From positions 186,001 through 250,000 of the forward strand of contig NZ_JADTQG010000003.1 of NCBI RefSeq assembly GCF_016008875.1: 64,000 nt of DNA. The letters run 5' to 3'. The notes beneath the pieces are model-generated. The model did no database searches, was not told where the DNA came from, and saw only the letters and a program-made list of their open reading frames with translations. Below, piece by piece: positions 23,670 to 31,303 of this stretch (position 1 is the stretch's first letter; the number at the start of each line of letters is the position of its first letter). Made by a program: the position numbers and the translations under genes. The DNA is from Ectopseudomonas mendocina. GTDB lineage: Bacteria; Pseudomonadota; Gammaproteobacteria; Pseudomonadales; Pseudomonadaceae.

Positions 23670-23729
23670 TACGGTTTCCCGTATACACACTTTCCAGGCG
23701 TGCTCCTTCAACCACTCGGACACTTCACC
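23640..23729 (-). tRNA. tRNA-Ser (anticodon GGA)
   Basis: The minus strand reads GGTGAAG ... CTTCACC-G-CCA with a 7-bp acceptor stem. The anticodon stem-loop CACGC-CTGGAAA-GTGTG carries anticodon GGA, a long variable arm (TACGG/CCGTA) marks it as serine class, and the T-arm is AAGAG-TTCGAAT-CTCTT. The CCA is encoded. The gene is complete despite being an integration target, because the element restores its 3' end. Confidence 0.97.
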
Positions 23730-23821
23730 GGATCTCGACGTTTTGGCCTGTAGCCTGTCGAGGTGCGCTAATGTAGTCGAATGTTTTCCGAATGGCAAAT
23801 TTTTTTAAAGGATTCATGCGC

Positions 23822-24033
23822 TTAAGAGCGCAGCGGGTTTTCATCAGGCTCGTCGGCAGGCGTTTCGTCGAAACGCAGGTGGCCGAACAGCAGGAAACCC
23901 AGGGACATGAACAGCCCCGCTCCGAACAGAAACAGCACACCGGTGGGGCTGCGCAGGCAGAGGGTTTCGCTGAGCGTGACCGAGCCCAGCAGTAGGCCGA
24001 TCACGGCGAGGGTATGGAATACAGGATGTTCAT
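23822..24033 (-). CDS. Small two-TM membrane protein, start uncertain (possible frameshift)
   Basis: The frame ending at 23822 encodes two hydrophobic helices (LAVIGLLLGSVTLSETL; VLFLFGAGLFMSLGFLLFGH) and an acidic tail. It lacks an ATG at a sensible place; only a TTG at 24088 or a GTG at 24004 exists. A well-placed GGAG-ATG at 24033 starts MNILYSI in another frame, which would join LAVIGLLLG if two bases near 24016 were removed or one were added. Either a real frameshift or a sequencing error is likely. Function unknown. Confidence 0.5.
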
Positions 24034-24217
24034 GGACAGCTCCTTCGCTTCGCCGCCACCTTAATAGCCAGGCTTCGCTGCCCGCCAATTGCCATCCGGC
24101 ATCGCCACGATAGGCAAAACCGCTGACCCATCAGTCAGTCACGGCGCTTTACCGGAGCGATTGGGCTGAGTACCTTCTGCCGACATTCAGCCTGCGGCTC
24201 CAACAAGGAAAACTGCC

Positions 24218-24907
24218 ATGAGCGACCTGATCAGCTATCAACTCGAAGACGGCATCGCCACCCTCACCCTGAGCAATGGCAAGGTCAACGCCATCTCGCC
24301 TGACGTGATCGCTGCCTTCAATGCTGCGCTCGACCGCGCCGAGCAGGATCGCGCCATCGTCATCATCACCGGCCAGCCGGGCATTCTTTCCGGTGGCTAC
24401 GATCTGAAGGTAATGACCTCCGGCCCGCAGAACGCGATCAACCTGGTCGCTGCAGGTTCTACCCTGGCGCGGCGCATGCTCGCCCACCCCTTCCCGATCA
24501 TCGTCGCCTGCACTGGCCATGCCGTGGCCAAGGGTGCCTTCATCCTGCTGTCGAGCGATTACCGCATCGGCGTCGAAGGCCCGTTCAGCATCGGCCTGAA
24601 CGAAGTGCAGATCGGCATGACCATGCACCATGTCGGTATCGAGCTGGCCCGTGATCGCCTGCGCAAGTCGGCCTTCCACCGCTCTGTGATCAATGGCGAG
24701 ATGTTCGACCCGGCTGGCGCCGTGGATGCCGGTTTCCTGGACAAGGTGGTGCCGGCCGAGCAATTGCTGGCCACCGCCCAGGCTGCGGCGCAGCAGATGA
24801 AGAAGATCAACATGACGGCGCACAAGAACACCAAGCTGAAGGTGCGCAAGGCGCTACTGGAAACCCTCGATGCTGCCATCGAGATGGACAAGCAGCACCT
24901 GATGTAA
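24218..24907 (+). CDS. Crotonase-superfamily enoyl-CoA hydratase/isomerase
   Basis: The 229-residue protein has the crotonase fold signatures: NGKVNAISPDVIAAF, the oxyanion-hole segment GILSGGYDLKVM and a second one around HAVAKGAFILLSSDYRIG. In hydratases glutamates sit near residues 114 and 134 of this region; here the helix reads FSIGLNEVQIGMTMH. The protein is shorter than typical hydratases (about 260). It belongs to a group annotated crotonase/enoyl-CoA hydratase; the substrate is not evident. A strong bidirectional terminator follows. Confidence 0.85.
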   Translation: MSDLISYQLEDGIATLTLSNGKVNAISPDVIAAFNAALDRAEQDRAIVIITGQPGILSGGYDLKVMTSGPQNAINLVAAGSTLARRMLAHPFPIIVACTGHAVAKGAFILLSSDYRIGVEGPFSIGLNEVQIGMTMHHVGIELARDRLRKSAFHRSVINGEMFDPAGAVDAGFLDKVVPAEQLLATAQAAAQQMKKINMTAHKNTKLKVRKALLETLDAAIEMDKQHLM

Positions 24908-24930
24908 GCACGCGACACATCGCGCCTAGA

Positions 24931-24967
24931 AAAAAGCGCCGCTTCCGTTGAGGTCGCGGCGCTTTTT
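24931..24967. terminator. Bidirectional terminator
   Basis: The stem AAAAAGCGCCGC/GCGGCGCTTTTT lies between the crotonase gene (+) and the lipoprotein gene (-), with T-runs on both strands. Confidence 0.85.
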
Positions 24968-25009
24968 AGTTTTTTGCCTGTTGCTCTGAGGGCAAAGGTT
25001 GCTGCGTGT

Positions 25010-25402
25010 TCAGCCGGAGTAGTCCAGCGCCGTCCAGGCCCTGCTCATACCCTGGGCCAGTAAGCAGCCAGGCTTGCTCAATTGCTCATTGAAGGCTGTC
25101 GGCAGCAGCGTGGTTTCGCCCTCGGCAGCGCCATGGCGCTCGGTAAGCCATTGCAGCCTGCCGCAATTGGGCGTTTCGATCACATAGCTGGCGGCGATAT
25201 TGGAGTGGTGGCTGGGCAGGTGGATCACGTCGAGTACCACGCCTGCCTCTTCAACCCGCTGACCATTGGAGACCAGCACGGCCCAGGCCTGCTCGCCCTC
25301 GATCACCAGATAGGCACCGTTGGCCTGTGGTCGCTCGATCTGCGGTTGCGCGCAGCCACTCAACAGGGCCAGTAGCACAATCGTCATCAGCATGTGTTGC
25401 AT
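25010..25402 (-). CDS. Small lipoprotein
   Basis: The 130-residue protein from MQHMLMTIVLLALLSGC has a signal peptide ending in lipobox LLSGC, so it is probably anchored in the outer membrane. The mature part contains two further cysteines (ETPNCGRL, KPGCLLAQ). GGGGG lies eight bases upstream of the ATG, which decides the start over one 12 codons earlier. Function unknown. Confidence 0.75.
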   Translation of the reverse strand: MQHMLMTIVLLALLSGCAQPQIERPQANGAYLVIEGEQAWAVLVSNGQRVEEAGVVLDVIHLPSHHSNIAASYVIETPNCGRLQWLTERHGAAEGETTLLPTAFNEQLSKPGCLLAQGMSRAWTALDYSG

Positions 25403-25555
25403 TGCCAATACCCCCTTGCAAGGCGCCCACATCTGCATGGTGGGCGGGTCGTTGTCGCCTGAATGAGGCCACTGTTACCCAATACTGTTTATTTGTACAG
25501 TATTTTTCGATTACCCTATTCGCAGGCAAATGACCGAGCACATAGGAGCGCCATC

Positions 25556-25870
25556 ATGCTGGACGTACTGCAGCTGAAACACCGAGTGAACCGCATGCCG
25601 CTGGAGCGCGTTCGCGAGATGGTCGACGAGTTGCTGCTCGAAGGTATAGTCACCGAGAGCCGCACGCCCTTTAATCGTCAGCACTTCAATACCTGCTTCG
25701 CCGAGATCGAGGCGTTGTTGCAGCGCGCTGGCTATCACCGGCAACTGGATGTGGTCGGTTATCAGGGGCTGGCCTATGCGCTGTTCGATCCGGCCCGCTG
25801 GGAAGCCGTCGAGGTGCTGCGCTGGTTGCGCGATTACGTCGAAGAAGCCCATGTACAGCCGGCCTCCTGA
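25556..25870 (+). CDS. Conserved hypothetical protein, 104 residues
   Basis: ATG 25556 has GGAG seven bases upstream. The protein is soluble and helical, beginning MLDVLQLKHRVNRMPLERVR, with no signal or known catalytic motif. Its 5' region includes AT-rich promoter-like sequence (TACAGTATTTTTCGATTACCC). No family recognised. Confidence 0.65.
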   Translation: MLDVLQLKHRVNRMPLERVREMVDELLLEGIVTESRTPFNRQHFNTCFAEIEALLQRAGYHRQLDVVGYQGLAYALFDPARWEAVEVLRWLRDYVEEAHVQPAS

Positions 25871-26072
25871 GCCGGCAGGGCGAACCAAAAACGCTCAGTG
25901 ACGCACGGCCATGCACGGCATTGGCTCAATGGCAGGCCCGCAGCAATGGCGCCTGCGCAAAGCCGCAACGGTTCCAATCGATCTCATCACATAGCTGCAA
26001 GCCATTGATTTATAACCTCTAGCCTCTTATCCGCAGTTCCGTGCGCGTATCGCCGAGTACTGCCAGCGAAAG

Positions 26073-26089
26073 CTGGCAAGCCCCTTGCT
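26073..26089 (+). promoter_or_regulatory. Sigma-54-type promoter of nrtABD
   Basis: CTGGCAAG-CCCC-TTGCT matches the -24/-12 consensus YTGGCACGrNNNTTGCW, with GG and GC 12 bases apart. It lies about 25 bases before the first leader hairpin, consistent with NtrC-dependent control under nitrogen limitation. The rest of 25871-26232 is leader and spacer. Confidence 0.8.
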
Positions 26090-26114
26090 AATGCCCTGTC
26101 AACATCCTGCGTAG

Positions 26115-26204
26115 CACGCCAACGGCGGCGGGCCGGGGATCACGGACAACGGCGTCCGTCAGGTCACCTCCTCTTACCGAGGCGGCCTGGCGTACGCCGT
26201 TTTT
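26115..26204 (+). ncRNA. ANTAR-type antitermination leader of nrtABD
   Basis: Hairpin 1 is GCC-AACGGC-GGC (loop 26121-26126), extended by flanking pairs. Hairpin 2 is ACGGAC-AACGGC-GTCCGT (26142-26159). Both hexaloops have A at 1 and G at 4. Bases 26148-26155 of hairpin 2 also form the 5' side of the terminator AACGGCGT/ACGCCGTT (to 26201, then TTTTT), so hairpin 2 and the terminator are mutually exclusive. This is the arrangement bound by NasT/NasR ANTAR proteins. Confidence 0.85.
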
Positions 26205-26232
26205 GTTTATGCGCCTGACAAGGATTAGACCC

Positions 26233-27516
26233 ATGACCGATCGTGATTCGACCAAGCCCTTCGGCACCAGCCGCCGCAATTTCCTCAAGCAATCTATCGC
26301 CCTGGCCGGTGCCGTAGGCGGTATCGCCGCACTCGGCCTGTCCGCCCCCGCCTCGCTACGCAGTACGGCCTGGGCTGCCGGCTCCGACGCACCGGAGAAA
26401 TCCGCGCTGACGGTCGGCTTCATTCCCCTGACCGATTGCGCATCGGTGGTAGTGGCAGCCACCCAGGGTTTCGGTGAGAAGTACGGCCTGACCATCAAGC
26501 CGAGCAAGGAGGCTTCCTGGGCCGGCGTGCGCGACAAGCTGGGCACCGGCGAGCTGGATGCCGCCCATGTGCTTTACGGCATGATGTACGGCGCCCAGCT
26601 CGGCCTGGCCGGCCCGCAGAAGGACATGGCGGTGCTGATGGGGCTGAACCAGAACGGCCAGGCCATTACCCTGTCCAAGCAGCTGCGCGAAGCCGGGATA
26701 ACCAACGGCGCGCAACTGGCCGAGCACGTGAAGAAAGGCGGTAATCCGCTGACCTTCGCCCAGACCTTTCCCACCGGCACCCACGCCATGTGGCTGTACT
26801 ACTGGCTCGGCAGTCTGGGCATCAACCCGATGAGCGACGTGAAGACCATCGTCGTGCCACCGCCGCAGATGGTCGCCAACATGCGCGTCGGCAACATGGA
26901 CGGCTTCTGTGTTGGCGAGCCCTGGGGCGCGCGGGCGATCTTCGACAAGATCGGCTTCACCGCCACCACCACCCAGCAGATCTGGCCGGACCACCCGGAG
27001 AAGGTGCTCGGCACCACCCGCGCCTTCGTCGAGCAGTACCCCAATGCGGCGCGCGCGCTGATCATGGCGATTCTTGATGCCAGCCGCTTCATCGAGGCCA
27101 GCGAGGAGAACCGCAAGAGCACCGCCAAGCTGATTTCCGGCAAGGCTTACGTCAACGCGCCGGTGCAGGTGATCGAGCCGCGCTTCCTCGCCCAGTACGA
27201 GGACGGCCTCGGTAACAGCTGGAAGGACGAGCATGCCATGGCCTTCTGCAAGGACGGCAGCGTCAACTTCCCCTATCACTCCGACGGCATGTGGTTCCTG
27301 ACTCAGTTCAAGCGCTGGGGCATGCTCAAGGACGCGCCGGACTACGCCGCCGTGGCCGCGCAGATCAACCAGACCGCGCTCTACGTCGAGGCTGCTGGCG
27401 CGCTGAAACTCGCGGTGCCGAGCAGCCCGCTGCGCAGCAGCACGCTGATCGACGGTGTGGTATGGGACGGCAGCAACCCGGCCGCCTACGCCGATTCCTT
27501 CGCCATCAAAGCCTGA
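26233..27516 (+). CDS. nrtA: Nitrate/nitrite ABC transporter substrate-binding protein
   Basis: The 427-residue protein begins with a twin-arginine signal (SRRNFLKQ, then a hydrophobic stretch to about residue 50 ending STAWA), so it is exported folded. The body has the NrtA/CmpA-type pattern: LTVGFIPLTDCASVVVA, then GTGELDAAHVLYGMMYGAQL and FPTGTHAMWLYYWLGSLGI. It binds nitrate or nitrite in the periplasm for the NrtBD importer. ATG 26233 has AAGGA eight bases upstream. It is the first gene of nrtABD, under a sigma-54 promoter and antitermination leader. Confidence 0.92.
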   Translation: MTDRDSTKPFGTSRRNFLKQSIALAGAVGGIAALGLSAPASLRSTAWAAGSDAPEKSALTVGFIPLTDCASVVVAATQGFGEKYGLTIKPSKEASWAGVRDKLGTGELDAAHVLYGMMYGAQLGLAGPQKDMAVLMGLNQNGQAITLSKQLREAGITNGAQLAEHVKKGGNPLTFAQTFPTGTHAMWLYYWLGSLGINPMSDVKTIVVPPPQMVANMRVGNMDGFCVGEPWGARAIFDKIGFTATTTQQIWPDHPEKVLGTTRAFVEQYPNAARALIMAILDASRFIEASEENRKSTAKLISGKAYVNAPVQVIEPRFLAQYEDGLGNSWKDEHAMAFCKDGSVNFPYHSDGMWFLTQFKRWGMLKDAPDYAAVAAQINQTALYVEAAGALKLAVPSSPLRSSTLIDGVVWDGSNPAAYADSFAIKA

Positions 27517-27528
27517 CCGGAGGTGATC

Positions 27529-28380
27529 ATGAACGCGCCCCTGAAAACGCCCCTCCCCACAGTCAGCAAACCGCGTCTATCGCCTGCCGCCCTGCTGCCG
27601 AGCGCAGCGACTCTCGGCCAGCTGGCCAAGGCCGGCATTGCCCCGCTACTGGGCATCCTCGCCTTCATCGGCTTCTGGTCGCTGCTGGCGCAATACAGCG
27701 AAGGTCTGCCGGGGCCGCTGAGCACCTGGCAGGCTGCCCTGGTGCTGTTCGCCGACCCGTTCTACGACAACGGCCCCAACGACATGGGCATCGGCTGGAA
27801 CATCCTCAATTCGCTCGGTCGAGTCGGCGTCGGCTTCGGTCTCGCTGCGCTGGTTGGCATTCCGCTGGGTTTCGCCATCGGCCGCTTCGCCTTTCTCGCT
27901 GGCATGCTGGCGCCGGTCATCAGCCTGCTGCGTCCGGTCTCGCCGCTGGCCTGGCTCCCGATAGGCCTGCTGGTGTTCGAGGCCGCGGGGCCGGCGTCGA
28001 TCTGGGTGATCTTCATCAGCTCAATCTGGCCGATCATTCTCAACACCGCGGCGGGCGTTGCCAGCGTGCCGCAGGATTACCTGAATGTGGCCCGCGTGCT
28101 CAAGCTGTCGGAGTTCAAGGTGCTGACGCGCATCCTCTTCCCCGCCGTGCTACCGCACCTGATGACCGGCATCCGCCTGGCCATCGGCGTGGCCTGGCTG
28201 GTGATCGTCGCCGCGGAGATGCTCACAGGCGGCATCGGCCTGGGCTTCTGGGTGTGGGACGAGTGGAACAACCTCAACGTCGAGCACATCCTCATCGCCA
28301 TCATCATCGTCGGCCTGGTAGGCCTGGCGCTGGAGCAGACGCTGCTGCTGATCGCCAGACGCTTCGACTACGCAAGCTGA
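27529..28380 (+). CDS. nrtB: Nitrate ABC transporter permease
   Basis: The 283-residue inner-membrane protein has about six TM helices and the BPD_transp EAA loop (YLNVARVLKLSEFKVLTRI, then LFPAVLPHLMTGIRLAIGVA) that contacts the ATPase. The ATG at 27529 follows GGAGGTGATC. It sits 12 bases after nrtA. The N-terminus has a longer proline-rich cytosolic extension, as in other NrtB proteins. Confidence 0.92.
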   Translation: MNAPLKTPLPTVSKPRLSPAALLPSAATLGQLAKAGIAPLLGILAFIGFWSLLAQYSEGLPGPLSTWQAALVLFADPFYDNGPNDMGIGWNILNSLGRVGVGFGLAALVGIPLGFAIGRFAFLAGMLAPVISLLRPVSPLAWLPIGLLVFEAAGPASIWVIFISSIWPIILNTAAGVASVPQDYLNVARVLKLSEFKVLTRILFPAVLPHLMTGIRLAIGVAWLVIVAAEMLTGGIGLGFWVWDEWNNLNVEHILIAIIIVGLVGLALEQTLLLIARRFDYAS

Positions 28381-28426
28381 TAAAGGCTTACAAGACATTA
28401 CGCCAACTCATTGTTTTAAATGAAGA

Positions 28427-28487
28427 GTAGCCTGGATGAAATCCGGGTCGCCATGATCCGAATCCCCCGGGTTGCATCCGAGGCTAC
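28427..28487. repeat. REP-like palindromic element in the nrtB-nrtD gap
   Basis: GTAGCCTGGATGAAATCCGGG and CCCGGGTTGCATCCGAGGCTAC form imperfect inverted arms of the 'ggatgcaatccgggctac' kind scattered in Pseudomonas intergenic regions. It lies inside the operon, so it may stabilise or modulate nrtAB mRNA. Confidence 0.7.
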
Positions 28488-28510
28488 GGCGAGAGAATGG
28501 GAGAATTTCG

Positions 28511-29302
28511 ATGGACAAATTCGTAGAACTGACCCAGGTATCCAAGCATTTCGATACCAAAAAAGGCCGCTTCCAGGCCCTGGCTGACGTCAACCTGAGC
28601 ATCGCCCGCGGCGAGTTCGTGGCGCTGATTGGCCATTCCGGTTGCGGCAAGTCGACCGTACTCAATCTGATCGCCGGTCTGCTCGAGGCCAACGAAGGCG
28701 GCCTGATCTGCAACGGCCGCGAGATCAACGGGCCCGGACCGGAGCGCGCCGTGGTGTTCCAGAACCACAGCCTGCTGCCCTGGATGACCTGCTTCGGCAA
28801 CGTCCACCTGGCCGTGGAGAAGGTCTTCGGCGCGCGCGAAAGCAAGGCCCAACTCAAGGCCCGCACCGAGCAGGCGCTGAACATGGTCGGCCTCAGCCAT
28901 GCCATGCACAAGCATCCCAGCGAGATCTCCGGCGGCATGAAACAGCGCGTCGGCATTGCCCGCGCCCTGGCCATGGAGCCGAAGGTGCTGCTGATGGACG
29001 AGCCGTTCGGTGCCCTCGATGCGCTCACCCGCGCGCATCTGCAGGACGAGCTGCTGCGCATCGTCGCGCAGACCCGCAGCACCGTGGTGATGGTCACCCA
29101 TGACGTCGACGAGGCCGTGTTGCTGTCCGATCGCATCGTGATGATGACCAATGGCCCGGCGGCCACCGTCGGCGAAATCCTCGCCGTCGAACTGCCGCGC
29201 CCGCGCGACCGCCTGGCGCTGGCCAACGACCCGCAGTACCACAGCTATCGCACCGCCGTGCTGGAATTCCTCTACCAGCGCCAACAGCGCCCCGCCGCCT
29301 GA
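28511..29302 (+). CDS. nrtD: Nitrate ABC transporter ATP-binding protein
   Basis: The 263-residue ABC ATPase has Walker A GHSGCGKST near residue 45, the signature EISGGMKQRVGIARAL near 140, Walker B VLLMDEP and the H-loop VMVTHDVDEA. It is a single-domain ATPase, so unlike cyanobacterial systems there is no fused NrtC subunit. It energises NrtB. The start at 28511 is preceded by GAGAAT. It is separated from nrtB by the REP element but is in the same direction with no terminator. Confidence 0.92.
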   Translation: MDKFVELTQVSKHFDTKKGRFQALADVNLSIARGEFVALIGHSGCGKSTVLNLIAGLLEANEGGLICNGREINGPGPERAVVFQNHSLLPWMTCFGNVHLAVEKVFGARESKAQLKARTEQALNMVGLSHAMHKHPSEISGGMKQRVGIARALAMEPKVLLMDEPFGALDALTRAHLQDELLRIVAQTRSTVVMVTHDVDEAVLLSDRIVMMTNGPAATVGEILAVELPRPRDRLALANDPQYHSYRTAVLEFLYQRQQRPAA

Positions 29303-29356
29303 ACCGCTGACATCGCTCCGGATCGAGGACCGGAGCGGGAACCTCTGGCCTGTTGC

Positions 29357-30085
29357 ATGGACGAACAGGTGCCTTCAACCGACGTAGAGAACGCTGTGCT
29401 AGACCTCACCACTTGGAACCTGTCGATCCCCACCGACCCCGCACCCACCACCATCAGCACCGAGCGCCTGAACAACGGCTACGAAAGCCGTTACTTCCGG
29501 CGCAACGGCGACGCCAGCGTGACCTTCTGGGTCCCGGTAACCGGCTCGACCACCGACGATGCGCGCTATCCGCGCAGCGAGCTGCGCGAAACCCAGCGAG
29601 ACGGCAGCCTGAGCAACTGGCAGCACGCCAGTTCGGACAACTACCTCAGTGCCGTACTGCAGGTAGAACGGGTGCCCAGCCGCAACAAGGTGGTGATCGG
29701 CCAGATCCACAGCACCGACGTGCCGGGCAGCCAGAACGACCCGCTGGCCAAGCTGCAGTATCACTATCGCCGCGGCGTCGGCCGCGTCGAGTTGTTGCTG
29801 CGCACCCGCCCCGGAGACAGCAAGGTGCAGAACATCCTGCTGGCCGAGAACGTGCAGCTTGGCGAACGTTTCGGCTACGACCTGCGCGTGACGCCCAGCG
29901 GGCGCCTCGGGGTCAGCGTGGCCAGCAGCGACGGTGACGAGGGCGCGGTCTACCGGCAGCTCAGCAGTCGCTGGAACACCCAGTACCTGTACTTCAAGGC
30001 GGGCGCCTATATCCAGGACAATTCAGGGCCGGACAACGAAGGCGGCCGGGTGACCTTCCATCATCTCAACAGCCTGCACCGCTGA
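29357..30085 (+). CDS. Polysaccharide lyase family 7 (alginate lyase-like) protein
   Basis: The 242-residue protein carries the three PL7 signature blocks: RSELRE near residue 75, QIH near 116 and YFKAGAYIQ near 214, which build the active-site groove of alginate/polyguluronate lyases. No signal peptide is visible, so it may stay in the cytosol, or a start or leader could be missed. It follows nrtD by 54 bases in the same direction. A PL7 gene beside the nas genes is also found in P. aeruginosa (position equivalent to PA1784, from memory). Its relation to nitrate use is unknown. Confidence 0.88.
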   Translation: MDEQVPSTDVENAVLDLTTWNLSIPTDPAPTTISTERLNNGYESRYFRRNGDASVTFWVPVTGSTTDDARYPRSELRETQRDGSLSNWQHASSDNYLSAVLQVERVPSRNKVVIGQIHSTDVPGSQNDPLAKLQYHYRRGVGRVELLLRTRPGDSKVQNILLAENVQLGERFGYDLRVTPSGRLGVSVASSDGDEGAVYRQLSSRWNTQYLYFKAGAYIQDNSGPDNEGGRVTFHHLNSLHR

Positions 30086-30133
30086 GGCACGCGGCAGCAT
30101 ACAATCGCCGTTTTTCTCGACAACGGTTCGACC

Positions 30134-30577
30134 ATGGCGCGCCTGACCCTCGATTTTCCCGAAGACCAGTACTGCTACAGCACCCACCTGACCGTGCGTG
30201 TCACCGACATCAACGGCGCCAACCATCTGGGCAACGACTCGATGATCTCGATGATTTCCGAGGCGCGCGCACGTTTTCTCTACGAATTCGGCATCCGTGA
30301 AACCGATGGCAGCGGTACCGGCATCATCGTCACCGATCTGGCCACCACCTACCGGGCCGAGGCGCATGCCCGTGACCAGTTGCTGTTCGAAGTCGGCGTG
30401 ATGGATTTCAACAAGTATGGCGGCGACATCACCTTCCGCATCACCCGCCCAACCGACGGTACGCTGGTGGCCATGGCCAAGTCCGGCTTCGTGTTCTTCG
30501 ACTATCGCCAGTCGAAGGTGGTGCCGATGCCGGACACCTTCAGTGGCAAATTCCCCAAGGTCAATCGGCTCGACTGA
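30134..30577 (+). CDS. Hotdog-fold acyl-CoA thioesterase
   Basis: The 147-residue protein has the 4-hydroxybenzoyl-CoA-thioesterase-like hotdog pattern: VTDINGANHLGNDSMISMIS, with the long helix at ARARFLYEFGI and strands IIVTDLATTYRAEA and ITFRITRP. The usual catalytic Asp/Asn position is DINGANHLGN. Substrate unknown. It lies 48 bases downstream of the PL7 gene with no terminator between them and may belong to the same transcript. Confidence 0.8.
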   Translation: MARLTLDFPEDQYCYSTHLTVRVTDINGANHLGNDSMISMISEARARFLYEFGIRETDGSGTGIIVTDLATTYRAEAHARDQLLFEVGVMDFNKYGGDITFRITRPTDGTLVAMAKSGFVFFDYRQSKVVPMPDTFSGKFPKVNRLD

Positions 30578-30725
30578 CTGCCGCTGGCGTACCCGCCGAA
30601 GACGCGCACTACAGCCCGGTCTGGTGGTTCTGACCAAAACTTGCACAATTATTGCTGCCGGCTCCGTGACACATCGCTATTCATCTGCTACGCCTAGCTC
30701 ATAAACAGAAAAAGGGGGATCGAGG

Positions 30726-30881
30726 ATGACCGACACCTACCGCCGCGCCCGTCAGGCCGGACTGCTGAGCAACCTGCTGGCAATTGCCCTGCTGACCCTG
30801 CCGCTACCAACCCACGCCACCAGCGCTGCCCAACCTTCCAGCATCGAATCACAGGCCGCATTCAGCACGCTGCGCAGCTGA
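30726..30881 (+). CDS. Short secreted peptide or decayed gene start
   Basis: ATG 30726 follows GGGGGATCGAGG, a reasonable ribosome site. The 51 residues contain a basic start, a hydrophobic core (LLSNLLAIALLTLPLPTHAT) and a likely signal-peptidase site, then only about 20 mature residues. It may be the start of a lost exported protein. It lies just before the sigma-54 promoter at 30991. Nothing else coding is seen in 30578-31303. Confidence 0.4.
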   Translation: MTDTYRRARQAGLLSNLLAIALLTLPLPTHATSAAQPSSIESQAAFSTLRS

Positions 30882-30990
30882 GCCAAACGCTCGCCCCGTT
30901 GGGGTGCAGCCAATGTGAAACCGCCTCGTTTTGCGGCAGCGTTGCGTCGGCTGAATTTGCCCAACGCCCGATCTTAGAGCTTTTGACCGA

Positions 30991-31007
30991 TTGGCCCGGC
31001 CCTTGCT
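30991..31007 (+). promoter_or_regulatory. Sigma-54-type promoter of the MFS nitrate transporter
   Basis: TTGGCCCG-GCCC-TTGCT fits the -24/-12 consensus, with GG and GC 12 bases apart. It lies 15 bases before the first leader hairpin. Confidence 0.8.
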
Positions 31008-31021
31008 TGGTCCCTGGTACC

Positions 31022-31107
31022 AGGTAGCCAACGGCGGCCACCTCCCTCACGACAAAGACGTCGCCTCACCTCGCCTTCATGGCCTGTGGTGAAGCGGCGT
31101 TTTTTTT
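31022..31107 (+). ncRNA. ANTAR-type antitermination leader of the MFS nitrate transporter
   Basis: Hairpin 1 is AGGTAGCC-AACGGC-GGCCACCT (31022-31043, one internal mismatch). Hairpin 2 is CGAC-AAAGAC-GTCG (31050-31063). Both hexaloops have A1 and G4. The 3' strand of hairpin 2 (GTCG) overlaps the 5' side of a terminator, TCGCCTCACC paired with GGTGAAGCGGCG, followed by eight T (31100-31107). The 12 bases GCCAACGGCGGC are identical to those of the nrtA leader. Confidence 0.85.
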
Positions 31108-31303
31108 CGTGTTCGCCCCAGCGTTCGGGGCCGGAGCAGGTTTCGTGATCCGCGCCTGCCCCGCGATCGTTCAAACCTGTTGTGGCCTTGGCCGCTGGGC
31201 TCTGCATTACCCGTGCATGGCCTCCCCGGCAGGTGCGGCAGTCGTGTCCACGACCACGGTCTGCTGCGCCATGTCGGGCTTCTTCTCGCTGATGAGGTGA
31301 TCG

